Shown here piece after piece: positions 33,437 to 44,599 of a DNA stretch of 64,000 bases. The DNA is from Papaver somniferum (taxonomy: Eukaryota; Streptophyta; Magnoliopsida; Ranunculales; Papaveraceae). The DNA is taken from the NCBI RefSeq assembly GCF_003573695.1, contig NC_039358.1, positions 153,564,920-153,628,919 of the forward strand. The letters are read 5' to 3'. The translations under genes and the position numbers were made by a program. Every line of letters begins with the position of its first letter. Position 1 is the stretch's first letter. A model generated the notes under the pieces. That model did no database searches. It was not told the origin of the DNA and saw only the letters and a program-made list of their open reading frames with translations.

Positions 33437-35077
33437 TGTTAGAGCATTGCTCGGTCGAACTCGCATGCGTTGCTATCTCAAGCATGTTTGTCAATGTTAT
33501 ATATCTGGAGATGATTTCTGAACTTAAACTTTAAAAAGACTAAGGAATGCAGTTTGCAAACCGTGGCTATAAAAGTTCATGAACCGATTCAAGTGAATCA
33601 AATTATCTTTGCTTCAATTGTGTCTAGTGTAGTTATATAAGATTTCCTTGCAATTACAACTCTCTAACTAGTTCATTTGAGTCATTTGAACTAGTTATGG
33701 TGAAGAGTTGATATGAAATGCTCATATGGCTAACCTTTTGGTTAACTATTGTTGAACCAACAATGTACACGTTTGGGTACGGTTAACAAAGCTAGAAGCG
33801 TGCAATTCATTTGTGTATAAAAATCTAAGTTTTCGATCTAACGGTTGAGAAATATTAGCTTGAATCTAAATCAGGTTTCATCTAACGGTGAACATTGATT
33901 GCTTTGTTACCAAGGCGAAACCCTGATTTGAAACACTATATAAAGGAGACATCTAGTATTGTGCAAAACTAATCCCCACACCTTACGTGTGATGCTAGTT
34001 TGCGTACTAGAGTCGGTTCTCCTTTAACCTTTGGTTTTCTTCTTCTAAAACCAGGTTAACGACTTAAAGACTTCATTGGGATTGTGAAGCCAGACCGATA
34101 CTACTTTTATCGTAGTTGTGTGATCTGATCTTGCATCTTCTATCGTACGAGTACAATCAGATTGATTGGCTTGAGATTTGATATCTTCGACAGGCAAGAA
34201 ATAAAAAGTAATCACAAACATCTTCGTCTCATTGTTTGTGATTCCACAACATCTTGTTTCACTACCATACGATTAAGATTGTTGTGAGGTGATTGATTAA
34301 TCTAGGCTGTTCTTCAGGAATATAAGACCGGATTATCAATTGGTTCCTGTTCACCTTGATTATTATCAAAAGACGGAACAAAAACTTTAGGGTTTTTCTG
34401 TGGGAGACAGATTGATCATTTGATAGACTTTTCTGTGTGAGATAGATTTGTTTATTGTCAAAGGATACGATTTTGGGTCGTAGCAACTCTTAGTTGTGGG
34501 TGAGATCAGCTAAGGGAATCAAGTGCGCAGTATCCTGCTGGGATAAGAGGCGTAGGGAGTACAAACTGTACCTTGGATCAGTGGGAGACTAATTGGGGCT
34601 CAACTTTAGTCCAGTCCGAAGTTAGCTTGGAGTAGCTAGTGTCTGTAGCGGCTTAATACAGTGTGTGTTCAATCTGGACTAAGTCCCGGGGTTTTTCTGC
34701 ATTTGCGGTTTCCTCGTTAACAAAATTTCTGATGTCTGTGTTATTTCAATTTCCGCATTATATTGTTTTATCTTTATAATTGAAATAATACAGGTTGTGC
34801 GTTAGATCAATCAATTGGAGAGTCCGACCTAATGGTTGTTGATTGATATTGATTGACACTTGGATATTGGTCTTTGGTACCATCCAAGTTATTCCTTGTA
34901 TTTGATTAGTACTCGCAGTTTCTGTTTGAGGAAATCAAATCAAGAGAGAGATATAAACTCGTTGATATACTTTTAAGTGATTGAGTCTTGTTGATTCTCT
35001 TAAAAGTATATTCGAGTTTGTCCATACAGATTGCTAAGCGAAATATTGGGTGGTGTTGTTAGACCCCCGCTTTTTCA
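33437..35077 (+). repeat. 5' LTR of X, internally deleted
   Basis: It is 1641 bp against 2436 bp for the 3' LTR. The missing 794 bp correspond to 39075-39868, with GTTA microhomology. TATA box CTATATAAAGG lies at 33936-33946. Confidence 0.9.
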
Positions 35078-35079
35078 AT

Positions 35080-35094
35080 TGGTATCAGAGCAGG
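35080..35094 (+). other. Primer binding site of X
   Basis: TGGTATCAGAGCAGG, complementary to the initiator tRNA-Met 3' end, 2 nt after the LTR; standard for plant Copia elements. Confidence 0.92.
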
Positions 35095-35142
35095 CAAACA
35101 CGTTTAAGACCTTACAAGTCTGTGTTTGTAGCGATCTGACTC

Positions 35143-36608
35143 TATGGACAGAGGTGCTATCTCTATTAACGTACCACCATTCTTCGGTGGCTCTAATTAC
35201 TTATGGTGGAAAATTTGTTATGCGATCTTTTTCTTCAAGCACGTGATTTAAATCATGGGTATATGTTGTTAATGGCTATGATGCTCCCGTTGTGGCAGTT
35301 GGAGATGTAAACGTTCCCAAACCTATTGGTGAATACACCCTTGCTGAGATAAATGCTGCAAAGCAAAATTCCGACGGTTTGAATGCTATCATACATGCCA
35401 TTACCCCAAATCTTCAGCACCATGTGTCTAATTGCACTCGGTCTAAAGATGCTTGGGATATCTTAGAAACCGTATTCGAAGGTAACTCCAGTGAAAAGGA
35501 AGCTAGGCTTCAAAACCTTAATTCCTATTGGGAGAACCTTCGTATGGCAGATGAAGATACGTTTGATGAGTTTAATCACAAAGTGTCTGAGATTGTTAAT
35601 GCATCGTTTGCATTGGGTAAGACTATTTCTGAAAAGGAAATTGTGATGAAAATTCTCAGATCGCTGCCATCTAGATACGAGTCTAAGAAGCATGCCATCG
35701 TTGAGGGAAATAACCTTGATAATCTTTCCAGAAATACATTCGTTGGAAAGCTAAATATCTTTCATCATGAGCATACATCCAAAATCGGAAAGGATGTTGC
35801 CTTTAAAGCACATAGGAACACTAAATTACTTGATAAAAGTAAAAGTGTTTATGTCTTTGAGGATGAGCAGTCTGTGGATGATTTTTCGGATGAAGATCTT
35901 GACAAATCAGTCTCCTTGATCACAAGACAGTTTAGGGATCTTCTATTGAAGAGAAGTAAACGGTTTTCAAGAGACAAACCTAGGTCGTCAGATAAACCTC
36001 ACAATCGCGTCCCTCCTAAAAATAGGGATGCTAACGAGGCTGATGACGAGGATATGCCACAGTGCTTTAAGTGTAAAGGTTTTGGTCATTTTGCAAACGA
36101 GTGCCCAAATCGTAGAAAATACAGTGGGAACAAAGGTTTTGCTGTAACACTTGATGAGATGTCTGAGATCTATGATTCTGATGAAGACAGGAAATCAAGT
36201 GTCAGTCTTCTATGTGAAAACATTGATTTTGATAATTGTAGCAATACATATATCAACCTTGATGGTTTCGGTGAAGAGGAGAATCCAATCAAGCTGGAAG
36301 AATCAATTGACCCATCCTTTGGAAACGCTGGTTTTAATGTTTCAGGATCCACTATGTGTCTAGTTGTGTTCACACCACAGATGCCTGAATACTATCCAAG
36401 TTTGACGTGCTCGTTTTGTTCTCAGAAGGGCCATTAACTATCAACATGTTACAAGTACAAGCATCAAGTGAGGAACGCCAACAAACTTCAACGAAGAGCA
36501 AATCGATTGGCAAGAAAGCTTAAACTTGCCCAGAAGACTACTGAGGTATGTAGGATTTTATCTTCGACTAAGAAGTTGGTTTCCAAATACAAAATTATAC
36601 CATTATAG
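35143..36608 (+). pseudogene. Copia gag of X (UBN2-type with zinc knuckles)
   Basis: The start is ATG 35143 (MDRGAISINVPPFFGGSNYLWW), a typical Copia gag opening, but this frame stops at 35248-35250. The protein resumes in another frame, open from 35292 for 381 codons. That part has the UBN2 domain (DAWDILETVFEGNSSEKEAR, MKILRSLPSRYESKKHAIVE) and a first CCHC knuckle, CFKCKGFGHFANEC (near 36063-36104). A second knuckle, CSFCSQKGH then LSTC, is interrupted by TAA at 36435-36437; reading on in frame gives a basic tail to about 36608. No protease or pol follows. Confidence 0.85.
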
Positions 36609-37014
36609 AAGAAGGTATGGTCAAATCGTTTTGATAGACAGAAGTCATAGGATTCCTGTCAAGAGGAAAATGGTGGACAAATTTTTGTTCACCACAACAC
36701 AAATTAATTGTGTTGTTTGGTAAATCTTGTCTCATGTGCCTGATCAAAAGAGATGAGATTGTGTACAGCTCGGGCTTCAGAAAAAGTTTTTTTCTTAGGT
36801 TTGTGTTTCTTGTATATCAAATAAAGTAAAGGGTTATTATCGACAATTCTACTCTTTATAGGGTTTAGAATTGGGCCTCCACGAACCTGTGTAAAAGGTT
36901 GCGAACCCTACATTCCTTTTTCCTCTCTGATATCCTTTATATCTTAAGACTGCTTGCTGAGATTGTGAATTCCACTCACAAAAACCAGTTGTTTATAAAT
37001 GTTCTCCAAGCATC
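36609..37014 (+). other. Gag-ORF gap in X
   Basis: About 400 bp without a supported ORF, at the place where pol would be expected. It ends CTCCAAGCATC just before the ATG at 37015. Confidence 0.6.
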
Positions 37015-37380
37015 ATGTCTTTGGATGGAAAATATGTCAACATGATTGTTAAGCCATCAATCAAGGAAAAAGAGAAATCTCCAGTAACTCCTTCCCTGAA
37101 AAGAAAAAGGAGAAATACAAGAAAGCCAAGGGCTGTCCCTTCCAACTCTCAGAAGTTTTCCGATGTTCTTGATGAGTTGAAGGAAGTAAGAAAAGAGATT
37201 AGTGAAATAAAGGCTTATGTTTTAAGATCTTTGGAAATTCAGAAAGCCCTGGTTCGACATCATCAGCCAAGACGGTTTGTTGGTATTGACTCCTTCCTCC
37301 ACGAACCTTATATTCCAATGGCTGTTGACGACAAGGAGTTCGGAAATGATAAAGAATTTCTCAAAGACATTGTTGCCTAG
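37015..37380 (+). CDS. Small basic coiled-coil ORF of X, unknown function
   Basis: An intact 121-codon ORF, MSLDGKYVNMIVKPS to KDIVA. A Lys/Arg cluster (KRKRRNTRKPR, about residues 28-38) looks like a nuclear-localisation or nucleic-acid-binding patch. Residues about 48-80 (DVLDELKEVRKEISEIKAYV) are a likely coiled coil. SIRE-type Copia elements can carry an extra ORF downstream of pol, and this sits in that position. It may be the end of such an ORF left after pol was deleted. No family was recognised. Confidence 0.5.
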   Translation: MSLDGKYVNMIVKPSIKEKEKSPVTPSLKRKRRNTRKPRAVPSNSQKFSDVLDELKEVRKEISEIKAYVLRSLEIQKALVRHHQPRRFVGIDSFLHEPYIPMAVDDKEFGNDKEFLKDIVA

Positions 37381-39003
37381 TATGTCTTATTTTTGGTTTA
37401 GTTGGAAGAATAACTAGTGCTTGAATAGCAATGATTGTGACTACACATAGCTATTTTTTTCCATCTTCTTGTATTATTTTTTAGGTTTATTGGTTTTAAA
37501 TTCTAAAAATATTTGGAGGATGATGTTTTTGCAGTATTAATCTTTATGATTTGTTATATTGCAACTTGTTATGGGATATGTATGTTTGCATCCGTGAACT
37601 TGAAGGTCCCATACTTTGTCAAAAGTAAAGTCGTTCGTGTTCGGTATTCACGTACTGGTAAAAGGATGAATGGACTTTTGACAAATACAAAATTTAAGCC
37701 TATATTGTCAATGATTTTGATGGAAGATAGGTTAAAATATTTTGTTTTCAAGGATTATGTCTATTATTGTTGTTATGCAAATAATGATTGAAGATAGAAT
37801 GAATCCTTGTGTATTCCGCAGTATTGATCATCCCTGATCCATATTCGTATGTATTACTGTGAGGCTCTGAAATGTGTCTTATGTTGAGCACGATACAACC
37901 AAGTTTATTATTTTTTATTAGCTTTGTTGGTTGCTCCGTAAGGTACTTTATGTTGATCATTTTGAACTAAATTAATCATCTTGTTTGGTTATTTAGTTAT
38001 TGCTTCGTAAGTTTTCTTATGTCGAGCAAAACTATTGACAATAAAATTGATTACTTTCGTAATTAGTTTGGTTGTGTATTCCAATTAGATTAATTATGGG
38101 TTCTCTTGTAATTAATCTAGTTGAGTATTTTTGTGTCTCCATGAGTTTTCTTATGTTGAGCACAAACAATTGAATTGATCACTTTTTGTGTTTGATTTGA
38201 TTGAGTATACCGATTGATTATTCACGAGTTTTACTTGTGATTAATTTGATTGAGTTTTTGTATATAAAAAATCATTCTTATGGTTTTTGGTGTCCAATAA
38301 AATCCTTCTTTTCTTTTGAAATTAAGGTCGCTCTTGTTGTTCTTTCGGGAATGACATCAATGGGGGAGAGTTCTTTTGAACTTGTGTTTAGTGGTCATAT
38401 CTTGAGGGGTGTGCGGCTGTGGAATTTTAGAGGGGTTATCTTGTATCTTTAAACTCCTTGATGAATGCTATTATCTTCGGCTATATGATTGCATCTAAAT
38501 AAGATGATGTGTGTTCTTTATTTTTAGTCATGAAATGTCTCTTACAGAAATTTCATTATGATCCCGTTCTTGTACCTTTGCCAATTTTATTGACAAAAAG
38601 GGGGAGAATTAATATGTAGTTCACACTACAAATACATATGGTCTTCGGGTCATTATGTAAGGGGGAGTGGTTTCCATGTGAGATGGAGTATTGACTAAGG
38701 GGGAGTGATACATATCACCATGGTATTATTGTTGAACTTGTGATACAATTGAACTTTGACGCTGTGTAATAATACCATGACACTGTATAACAATGATCGA
38801 GACTGATGCTTTATCATTGTTATAGCTACGGATCTTCAACAACGGTGATGCTAAACTTACAACCTTTGGGATCATTGGAGTACTTGGAAGTGACGAAGAT
38901 TTCGAGGAATGTTGAAGATTAGACATGTGGAATAGGAGATACTTAAGTTTCTTTATCTTTTTTGTATTCCATATGTGTTGATATTTTTATTACTAAAATT
39001 GAC
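37381..39003 (+). other. Non-coding 3' internal region of X
   Basis: AT-rich, collinear with Y 31760-33068. It has the recurring phrase CTTATGTTGAGCA and G-tracts AAAAAGGGGGAGAA (38595-38608), AAGGGGGAGTGG (38659-38670) and CTAAGGGGGAGTGATA (38695-38710). Short ORFs are not supported. Confidence 0.65.
38706..38779 (+). other. Stem-loop in the X 3' region
   Basis: GTGATA-CA-TATCAC (38706-38719), then a perfect 12-bp inverted repeat: CATGGTATTATT (38719-38730) with AATAATACCATG (38768-38779). The same structure in Y has a compensatory G-C to A-T change. Confidence 0.6.
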
Positions 39004-39015
39004 AAAGGGGGAGAT
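39004..39015 (+). other. Polypurine tract of X
   Basis: AAAGGGGGAGAT directly before the 3' LTR. Confidence 0.88.
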
Positions 39016-41451
39016 TGTTAGAGCATTTCTCGGTCGAACTCGCATGCGTTGCTATCTCAAGCATGTTTGTCAATGTTAGTGATCAAAACTATAAGTCTTT
39101 ATTTCTAGTCTATTATAGCTAAGTCTCGGAATAGGATAGAAAGTGTAGTTGAGCTCAAGGACTTCATGGCGATTCATCATACAAGTAGAAGAACTACTCA
39201 AGGAACCGGTGGAACTTCTCGACAAAAAGGTATGTGAAGACTCGAACTTATCTGTCACTCAAAAGTCTATTTACTCTATCTTCTACTTCTTGAGACAAAA
39301 AGTTGTATGCTATATATATAGACTTAAATTATACACATTTGGTATTTCGAGCCGAGTATACCTCGCCTATCTATATCTCGAAATATGTGTTGGTAAGCTT
39401 TTCGCTTCGACCAAGTTTATCTTTACCTAGTGACGAAAGTCATGATATGTTTCAATCATCTTGAAAATTGCTTTGACGAGAAATGGTGTAACAACTATAT
39501 AACGTCCTCTAAGAATGTTTCAATGATTGGAATGAGAGTTTAGATTACATAACCAATGATGGACATAAGCATTGTTGTGGAAACACATTTATATATAAGT
39601 CCTATTCCTTGAACCAAAGTTTGCGAACTTTGTTGATCAAGAGAAACCGGAAGAATGACTTGTTGCCAAGTCCGAGAACTCAGTCCGCGAACTGCCGAAG
39701 TTCTCAAACCCGAGAATTTCTGCTGGAGTTGACAAACTACTTGCGTGAGATAATTCCGAGAACCCAGTCCGCGAACCGGCGAAAGGTTTCTTGCCGAGAT
39801 TTTCTGCTGGAGTTTGTAAACTATGCCGGTTGCTTAAGTCCGCGAACCTAGTGTGCGAACTTAAGAAGGTTATATATCTGAAGATGATTTCTGAACTTAA
39901 ACTTTAAAAAGACTAAGGAAGGAAGTTTGCAAACCGTGGCTATAAAAGTTCATGAACCGATTCAAGTGAATCAAATCATCTTTGCTTCAATTGTGTCTTG
40001 TGTAGTTACATAAGATTTCCTTGCAATTGAACAACTCTCTAACTAGTTCATTTGAGTCATTTGAACTAGTTATGGTGAAGAAGAACATGGTTAATATGAA
40101 ATGCTCATATGGCTAACCTTTTGGTTAACTATTGTTGAACCAACAATGTACACGTTTGGGTACGGTTAACAAACCTAGAAGCGTGCAGTTCATTTGTGTA
40201 TAACAAGCTAAGTTTTCGATCTAACGGTTGAGAAATATTAGCTTGAATCTAAATCAGGTTTTCATCTAACGGTGAACATTGATTGCTTTGTTACCAAGGA
40301 AAAACCCTGATTTGAAAGACTATATAAAGGAGACATCTAGTATTGTGCAAAACTAATCCCCACACCTTACGTGTGATGCTAGTTTGCGTACTAGAGTCGG
40401 TTCTCCTTTAAACTTTGGTTTTCTTCTTCTAAAACCAGGTTAACGACTTAAAGACTTCATTGGGATTGTGAAGCCAGACCGATACTACTTTTATCGTAGT
40501 TGTGTGATCTGATCTTGCATCTTCTATCGTACGAGTACAATCAGATTGATTGGCTTGAGATTTGATATCTCCGATAGGCAAGATATAAAAAGTAATCACA
40601 AACATCTTCGTCTCATTGTTTGTGATTCCACAACATCTTGTTTCGTTACCATACAATTAAGATTGTTGTGAGGTGATTAATTAATCTAGGTTGTTCTTCG
40701 GGAATATAAGACCAGATTATCAGTTGGTTCCTATTCACCTTGATTATGATCAAAAGGCGGAACAAAAACTTTAGGATTTTTCTGTGGGAGACAGATTGAT
40801 CCTTTGATAGACTTGTCTGTGTGAGACAGATTTGTTTATTGTCAAAGCCTGCGATTTTGGGTCGTAGCAACTCTTAGTTGTGGGTGAGATCAGCTAAGGG
40901 AATCAAGTGCGCAGTATCCTGCTGGGATCAGAGGCGTAGGGAGTACAACTGTACCTTGAATCAGTGAGAGACTGATTGGGGTTCAACTACAGTCCAGTCC
41001 GAAGTTAGCTTGGAGTAGGCTAGTTTCTGTAGCGGCTTAATACAGTGTGTGTTCAATCTGGAATAGGTCCCGGGGTTTTTCTGCATTTGCGGTTTCCTCG
41101 TTAACAAAATTTCTGGTGTATGTGTTATTTCAATTTCCGCATTATATTGTTTTATCTTTATAATTGAAATAATACAGGTTGTGCGTTAGATCAATCAATT
41201 GGAGAATCCGACCTAACGGTTGTTGATTGACACTTGGATATCGGTCTTTGGTACCATCCAAGTTATTCCTTGTATTTGATTAGTACTCGCAGTTTCTGTT
41301 TGAGAAAATCAAATCAAGAGAGAGATATAAACTCGTTGATATACTTTTAATTGATTAAGTCGTGTTGATTCTCTTAAAAGTATATTCGAGTTTGTCCATA
41401 CAGATTGCTAAGTGAAATATTGGGTGGTGTTGTTAGAACCCCGCTTTTTCA
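39016..41451 (+). repeat. 3' LTR of X, full length
   Basis: It is 2436 bp, TGTTAGAGCAT to CTTTTTCA, followed by ATGTG. It contains a repeat zone with TCCGCGAAC-type units (39665-39860) and a TATA box at 40321. ORFs inside are by-products. Confidence 0.92.
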
Positions 41452-41456
41452 ATGTG

Positions 41457-43280
41457 TTGGTAAGCTTTTTGCTTTAACCAAGTTCATCTTTTATTCCTGA
41501 CGAAAGTCAAAATATGATCATGTGAAAATCGCCTGGTAACATCTTACATGATTTGTGTTTCGTATTGGTTATTCGATCACTTGAAAATTGCTTATAAGAT
41601 AATAGTTTGTGTGAGACAGCTGTCGTCGTCTTCTAAGAATATTTCAATCATTGAAATATGAGTTAAGAGCTAAAACCCATGTCTGGATACATTACGGATT
41701 TTGTACTTAGTGTACGAACTGTTTTGACGGAATTCTGGATCGGAAGTTTGCATACCCGTTCACAAACTTATTCAACTGTTTAAGTCAAGGTACTTAAGTT
41801 TGCATACCCGTTCGCAAACTGATTTAACTGTTGAAGTCCGGGAACCAAGTTTGTGCACCCGTTCGCAAACGGTTTCAACTGAATTAGGTCCGGAGCTAAA
41901 GTTTGCATACCCGTTTGAAAACTTTCGGCTTGTAACCAATGCCCGTAACTTAAGTTCGCGTACCCTTTTGCAAACTTAAGTGGTTCAAGTTCTTAAATTG
42001 GTTAAGTATGGTTCATACTCATGAAAAAATATATTTATAAATTAAAGAATGCAATCTTTGCAAACCGTGGCTAAAATGTTCATGAACTGATTCTTTTGAA
42101 TCAATCCGATTTTGCTTCAATTGTGTCTTGTATACTTCTATGAGAATATAAACAATTGAACAACTCTATGAGTAACAACAATTAGATTCATTTGATTATC
42201 AATTAATCTAGAAGTGTTAAGATGAACAAGGTTAAGAGAAAAGTGTTCATATGGTTAACTTCGGTTAACTGTTATACATCCAACTCAATATACACGTTTA
42301 GGTACAATTACCCATATCTAAATGAAGGTATATTTAATTTGTGTGTAACAATCTAAAGACCAACTAACGGTGGGAAGATATTAGATTGAATCTTAAATCA
42401 TGTTTCATCTAATGGTGAATATTGAATGCTTTATTACCAAGGTAACATTGATTGCAAACCCTGATTTGAAGACTATACGAGGGAGAACTCTAGCAACTGG
42501 GAAACCTAATACCCACACCTCCTGTGTGATACTACTTACGACTAGAGTCGATTCTTCTTTAACCTAGGTTTTTACTAAAACCATTATAGGTTAACGACTT
42601 AAAGACTTCATTTGGATTCTGAACCCCGACCCAACTATTTTTTCTGTAGTTGCGTGTTCTGATTTTACTTTGTTTTATCGTATTGAGTACTATCTTCTCT
42701 AATATTTGCTCGATATTTATCTCCGATAGGTAAGATATAAAAAGTAATCACAAAGCTTTTCGTCTCATTCTTTGTGATTCCACAATAACTTGTTCTACTA
42801 CCATATAGTTAAGTTATTGTGAGGTGATTAATATTTCTAGTCTGTTCTTCGGGAATATAAGACCGAATTATCAATTTGTTCCTGTTCACCTTGATTTATC
42901 AAAAGACGTAACAAAAACTTCGTAGGTATTTCTGTGGGAGACATATTTGTTTATCAAGTCTTCGACTTTGGGTCGTAGAAACTCTTAGTTGTGGGTGAGA
43001 TCATCTAAGGGAATCAAGTGCGTAGAGTCCTGGTGGGATTCAGAGGCGTAAAGTACGCGACTGTACCTTAATCAGTGTGACATTGGTTAGGGTTCAACTA
43101 CATTCCAGTCTGAAGTTAACTTGTAGTAGGCTAGAGTCTGTATCGGCTTAATACAGTGTAGTGTTCAAATATGGACTAGGTCCTGGGGGTTTTCTGCATT
43201 TGCGGTTTCCTCGTTAACAAAACTTCTGGTGTCTGTGTTATTTCTTATCCACAATATATTTTTTATATAATTGAAATATC
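41457..43280 (+). repeat. 3' LTR of Y, second part, 3' truncated
   Basis: It resumes TTGGTAAGCTTTTTGC, aligned with X 39392 onward, and stops at TAATTGAAATATC where V begins. About 280 bp of LTR are missing by comparison with X. Confidence 0.85.
41740..41990 (+). repeat. GTTTGC...GCAAAC tandem hairpin repeats in the Y LTR
   Basis: About five units spaced 45-60 bp, for example GTTTGCATACCCGTTCGCAA at 41799, with inverted arms GTTTGC and GCAAAC around ATACCCGTTC. The X LTR has a different, related array at 39615-39860. Confidence 0.65.
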
Positions 43281-43608
43281 TGATAGACGCATTTGTGTGT
43301 CTATTTTGATCTCAATTATCTATTTTGTTAGTATCCATTTTTGTACTTATTATTGCATTTTATGTCTTTGTAGGTGTTTTTGGGGAAATAAGCTTTTGCG
43401 GCAAAATTGGCTCGAAAAAGAGTGGTGTTTGGACTCCTGAGAGAAAATTACTTAAGGCACACAGATTACGTACTAAAGGCATCCAGGAAGTATGTTGGAG
43501 ACGTCCCAGAAAATTTATGTTCACACCCTAAGGAATTGCTATTTACACCCTCCAAATGGATAAGGGGCACCTCATTTGATAAGGGATACCGGCCTTCTAT
43601 TCGCACCC
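43281..43608 (+). repeat. V: W-related LTR, left part
   Basis: It starts TGATAGACGCATTTGTGTGT, close to the W LTR start, and stays collinear until C inserts at 43609. CACCC (43604-43608) is the C target duplication. The ORFs crossing it are not supported. Confidence 0.75.
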
Positions 43609-44069
43609 TGTAGATGGTAGATTTTCGACAAAGGCTAAAATCATAAACTCATAATTATACGAAGCTCTGATTCAGCAATCAGACGCGAGTATTGAGACAC
43701 GACTCTCTCATCAAATTCTCAACGGAGAGTACTTTCTCTCAGAGTACATGTAGATATGTAGTCTCACGACTGGACAACGACATATCTCATGAATACTGAA
43801 TACTTTCAGTTATTATTTATATATAGCATCACGAGATGGACGGCTCCTAGACAGCTTGCTCTGCTAGTATAGAGCGGTAACATCTTCAGGAACAAACAAC
43901 GAGTTTACCCTGACTATATAAAGGATATGACATACCGACAAGCTCATATCTGGATAATTAACGCTCCTAGACAGCTTGCTCTGCTAGTATAGAGCCACAA
44001 AGTTAATTATTCCTAATTAAGATTGATTCTGCCGTGACATTCACTACTGAATTCCCGGAATAATTTATT

Positions 44070-44400
44070 ATTGCTCCTATTCCATGGTCGAATCCACAAC
44101 TGGTCCCATGGAATGGCAATAACAATTGTTCTGATTCTATGATCGAATCCACAGCTTGATCTCATAGAATAGCAATAACTATATTATCTCATTACTCCGA
44201 TTTCATGATCGAATCCAAAACTGGTCTCATAAATGGTAATAGATAAACCTTAATTACTCCGATTCTATGGTCGAATCTACGATCCCATGGACTGGTAATG
44301 CTCATTTTATTATTCTGAATTCGTAGTCTAATCCTCAGCTGATCCTATGAATTAATAATAAACATCTTATTACTCAATTTTGTAAATTATTCTCCACTGA
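44070..44400 (+). repeat. Tandem hairpin repeats with covarying arms in the C 5' LTR
   Basis: Five units of 55-66 bp. First pair: ATTCCATGG (44079-44087) with CCATGGAAT (44106-44114). Second: ATTCTATGA (44134-44142) with TCATAGAAT (44162-44170). Later units are less perfect. The loop core TCGAATCCAC is kept. The 3' LTR copy is at 55865-56140. Confidence 0.78.
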
Positions 44401-44599
44401 ATTCCACAATTAGTAATAAATAATCAACAACCGGGCGTCTCAGCTACCTCTAAGTAAGCCCTGATTCGAATGGTGAAGGTGTATTCAACGATGATACATT
44501 AACAGTCACCGCACGAACGAGTATTTCAAAAATACAACAAAACGATGAACCTATGCAATATAGAGAAGAAAATAATAAATAATTAAAAATATTGACCAA

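Larger units (their letters stand above)
33437..41451 (+). mobile_element. Element X: non-autonomous Copia (SIRE-like) retrotransposon
   Basis: Complete ends: LTRs start TGTTAGAGCAT and end CCGCTTTTTCA, with target duplication ATGTG at 33432-33436 and 41452-41456. Internal order: tRNA-iMet primer site, gag with two zinc knuckles, a short coiled-coil ORF, a 1.6 kb non-coding 3' region with repeated G-tracts, and polypurine tract. Protease, integrase and reverse transcriptase are missing. The long LTRs and the gag type suggest the SIRE/Maximus lineage. Confidence 0.92.
31701..43280 (+). mobile_element. Element Y: truncated Copia (SIRE-like) 3' end, interrupted by X
   Basis: It comprises the last 1.4 kb of internal region (31701-33080), a polypurine tract and a 3' LTR split by X (33081-33436 and 41457-43280). 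It matches the X 3' region and LTR throughout. The left end is cut where B begins. The right end lacks about 280 bp of LTR where V begins. The LTR TATA region is altered (ACTATACGAGGGAG near 42474 against CTATATAAAGG in X), in line with greater age. Confidence 0.85.

Noticed and set aside
35080..35094. Possible tRNA gene (tRNA-iMet match)
   Set aside because: Only a 15-base complement next to an LTR: a primer site, with no cloverleaf around it. The same applies to the tRNA-Asp-like sites.
39076..39430. ORFs of 60-93 codons read as possible genes
   Set aside because: They are in the part of the X LTR that the 5' LTR has lost and have no support.
31701..43280. Reading Y and X as one element with three LTRs
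   Set aside because: The ATGTG duplication and the join of Y at 33436/41457 show X is a separate insertion into the Y LTR.
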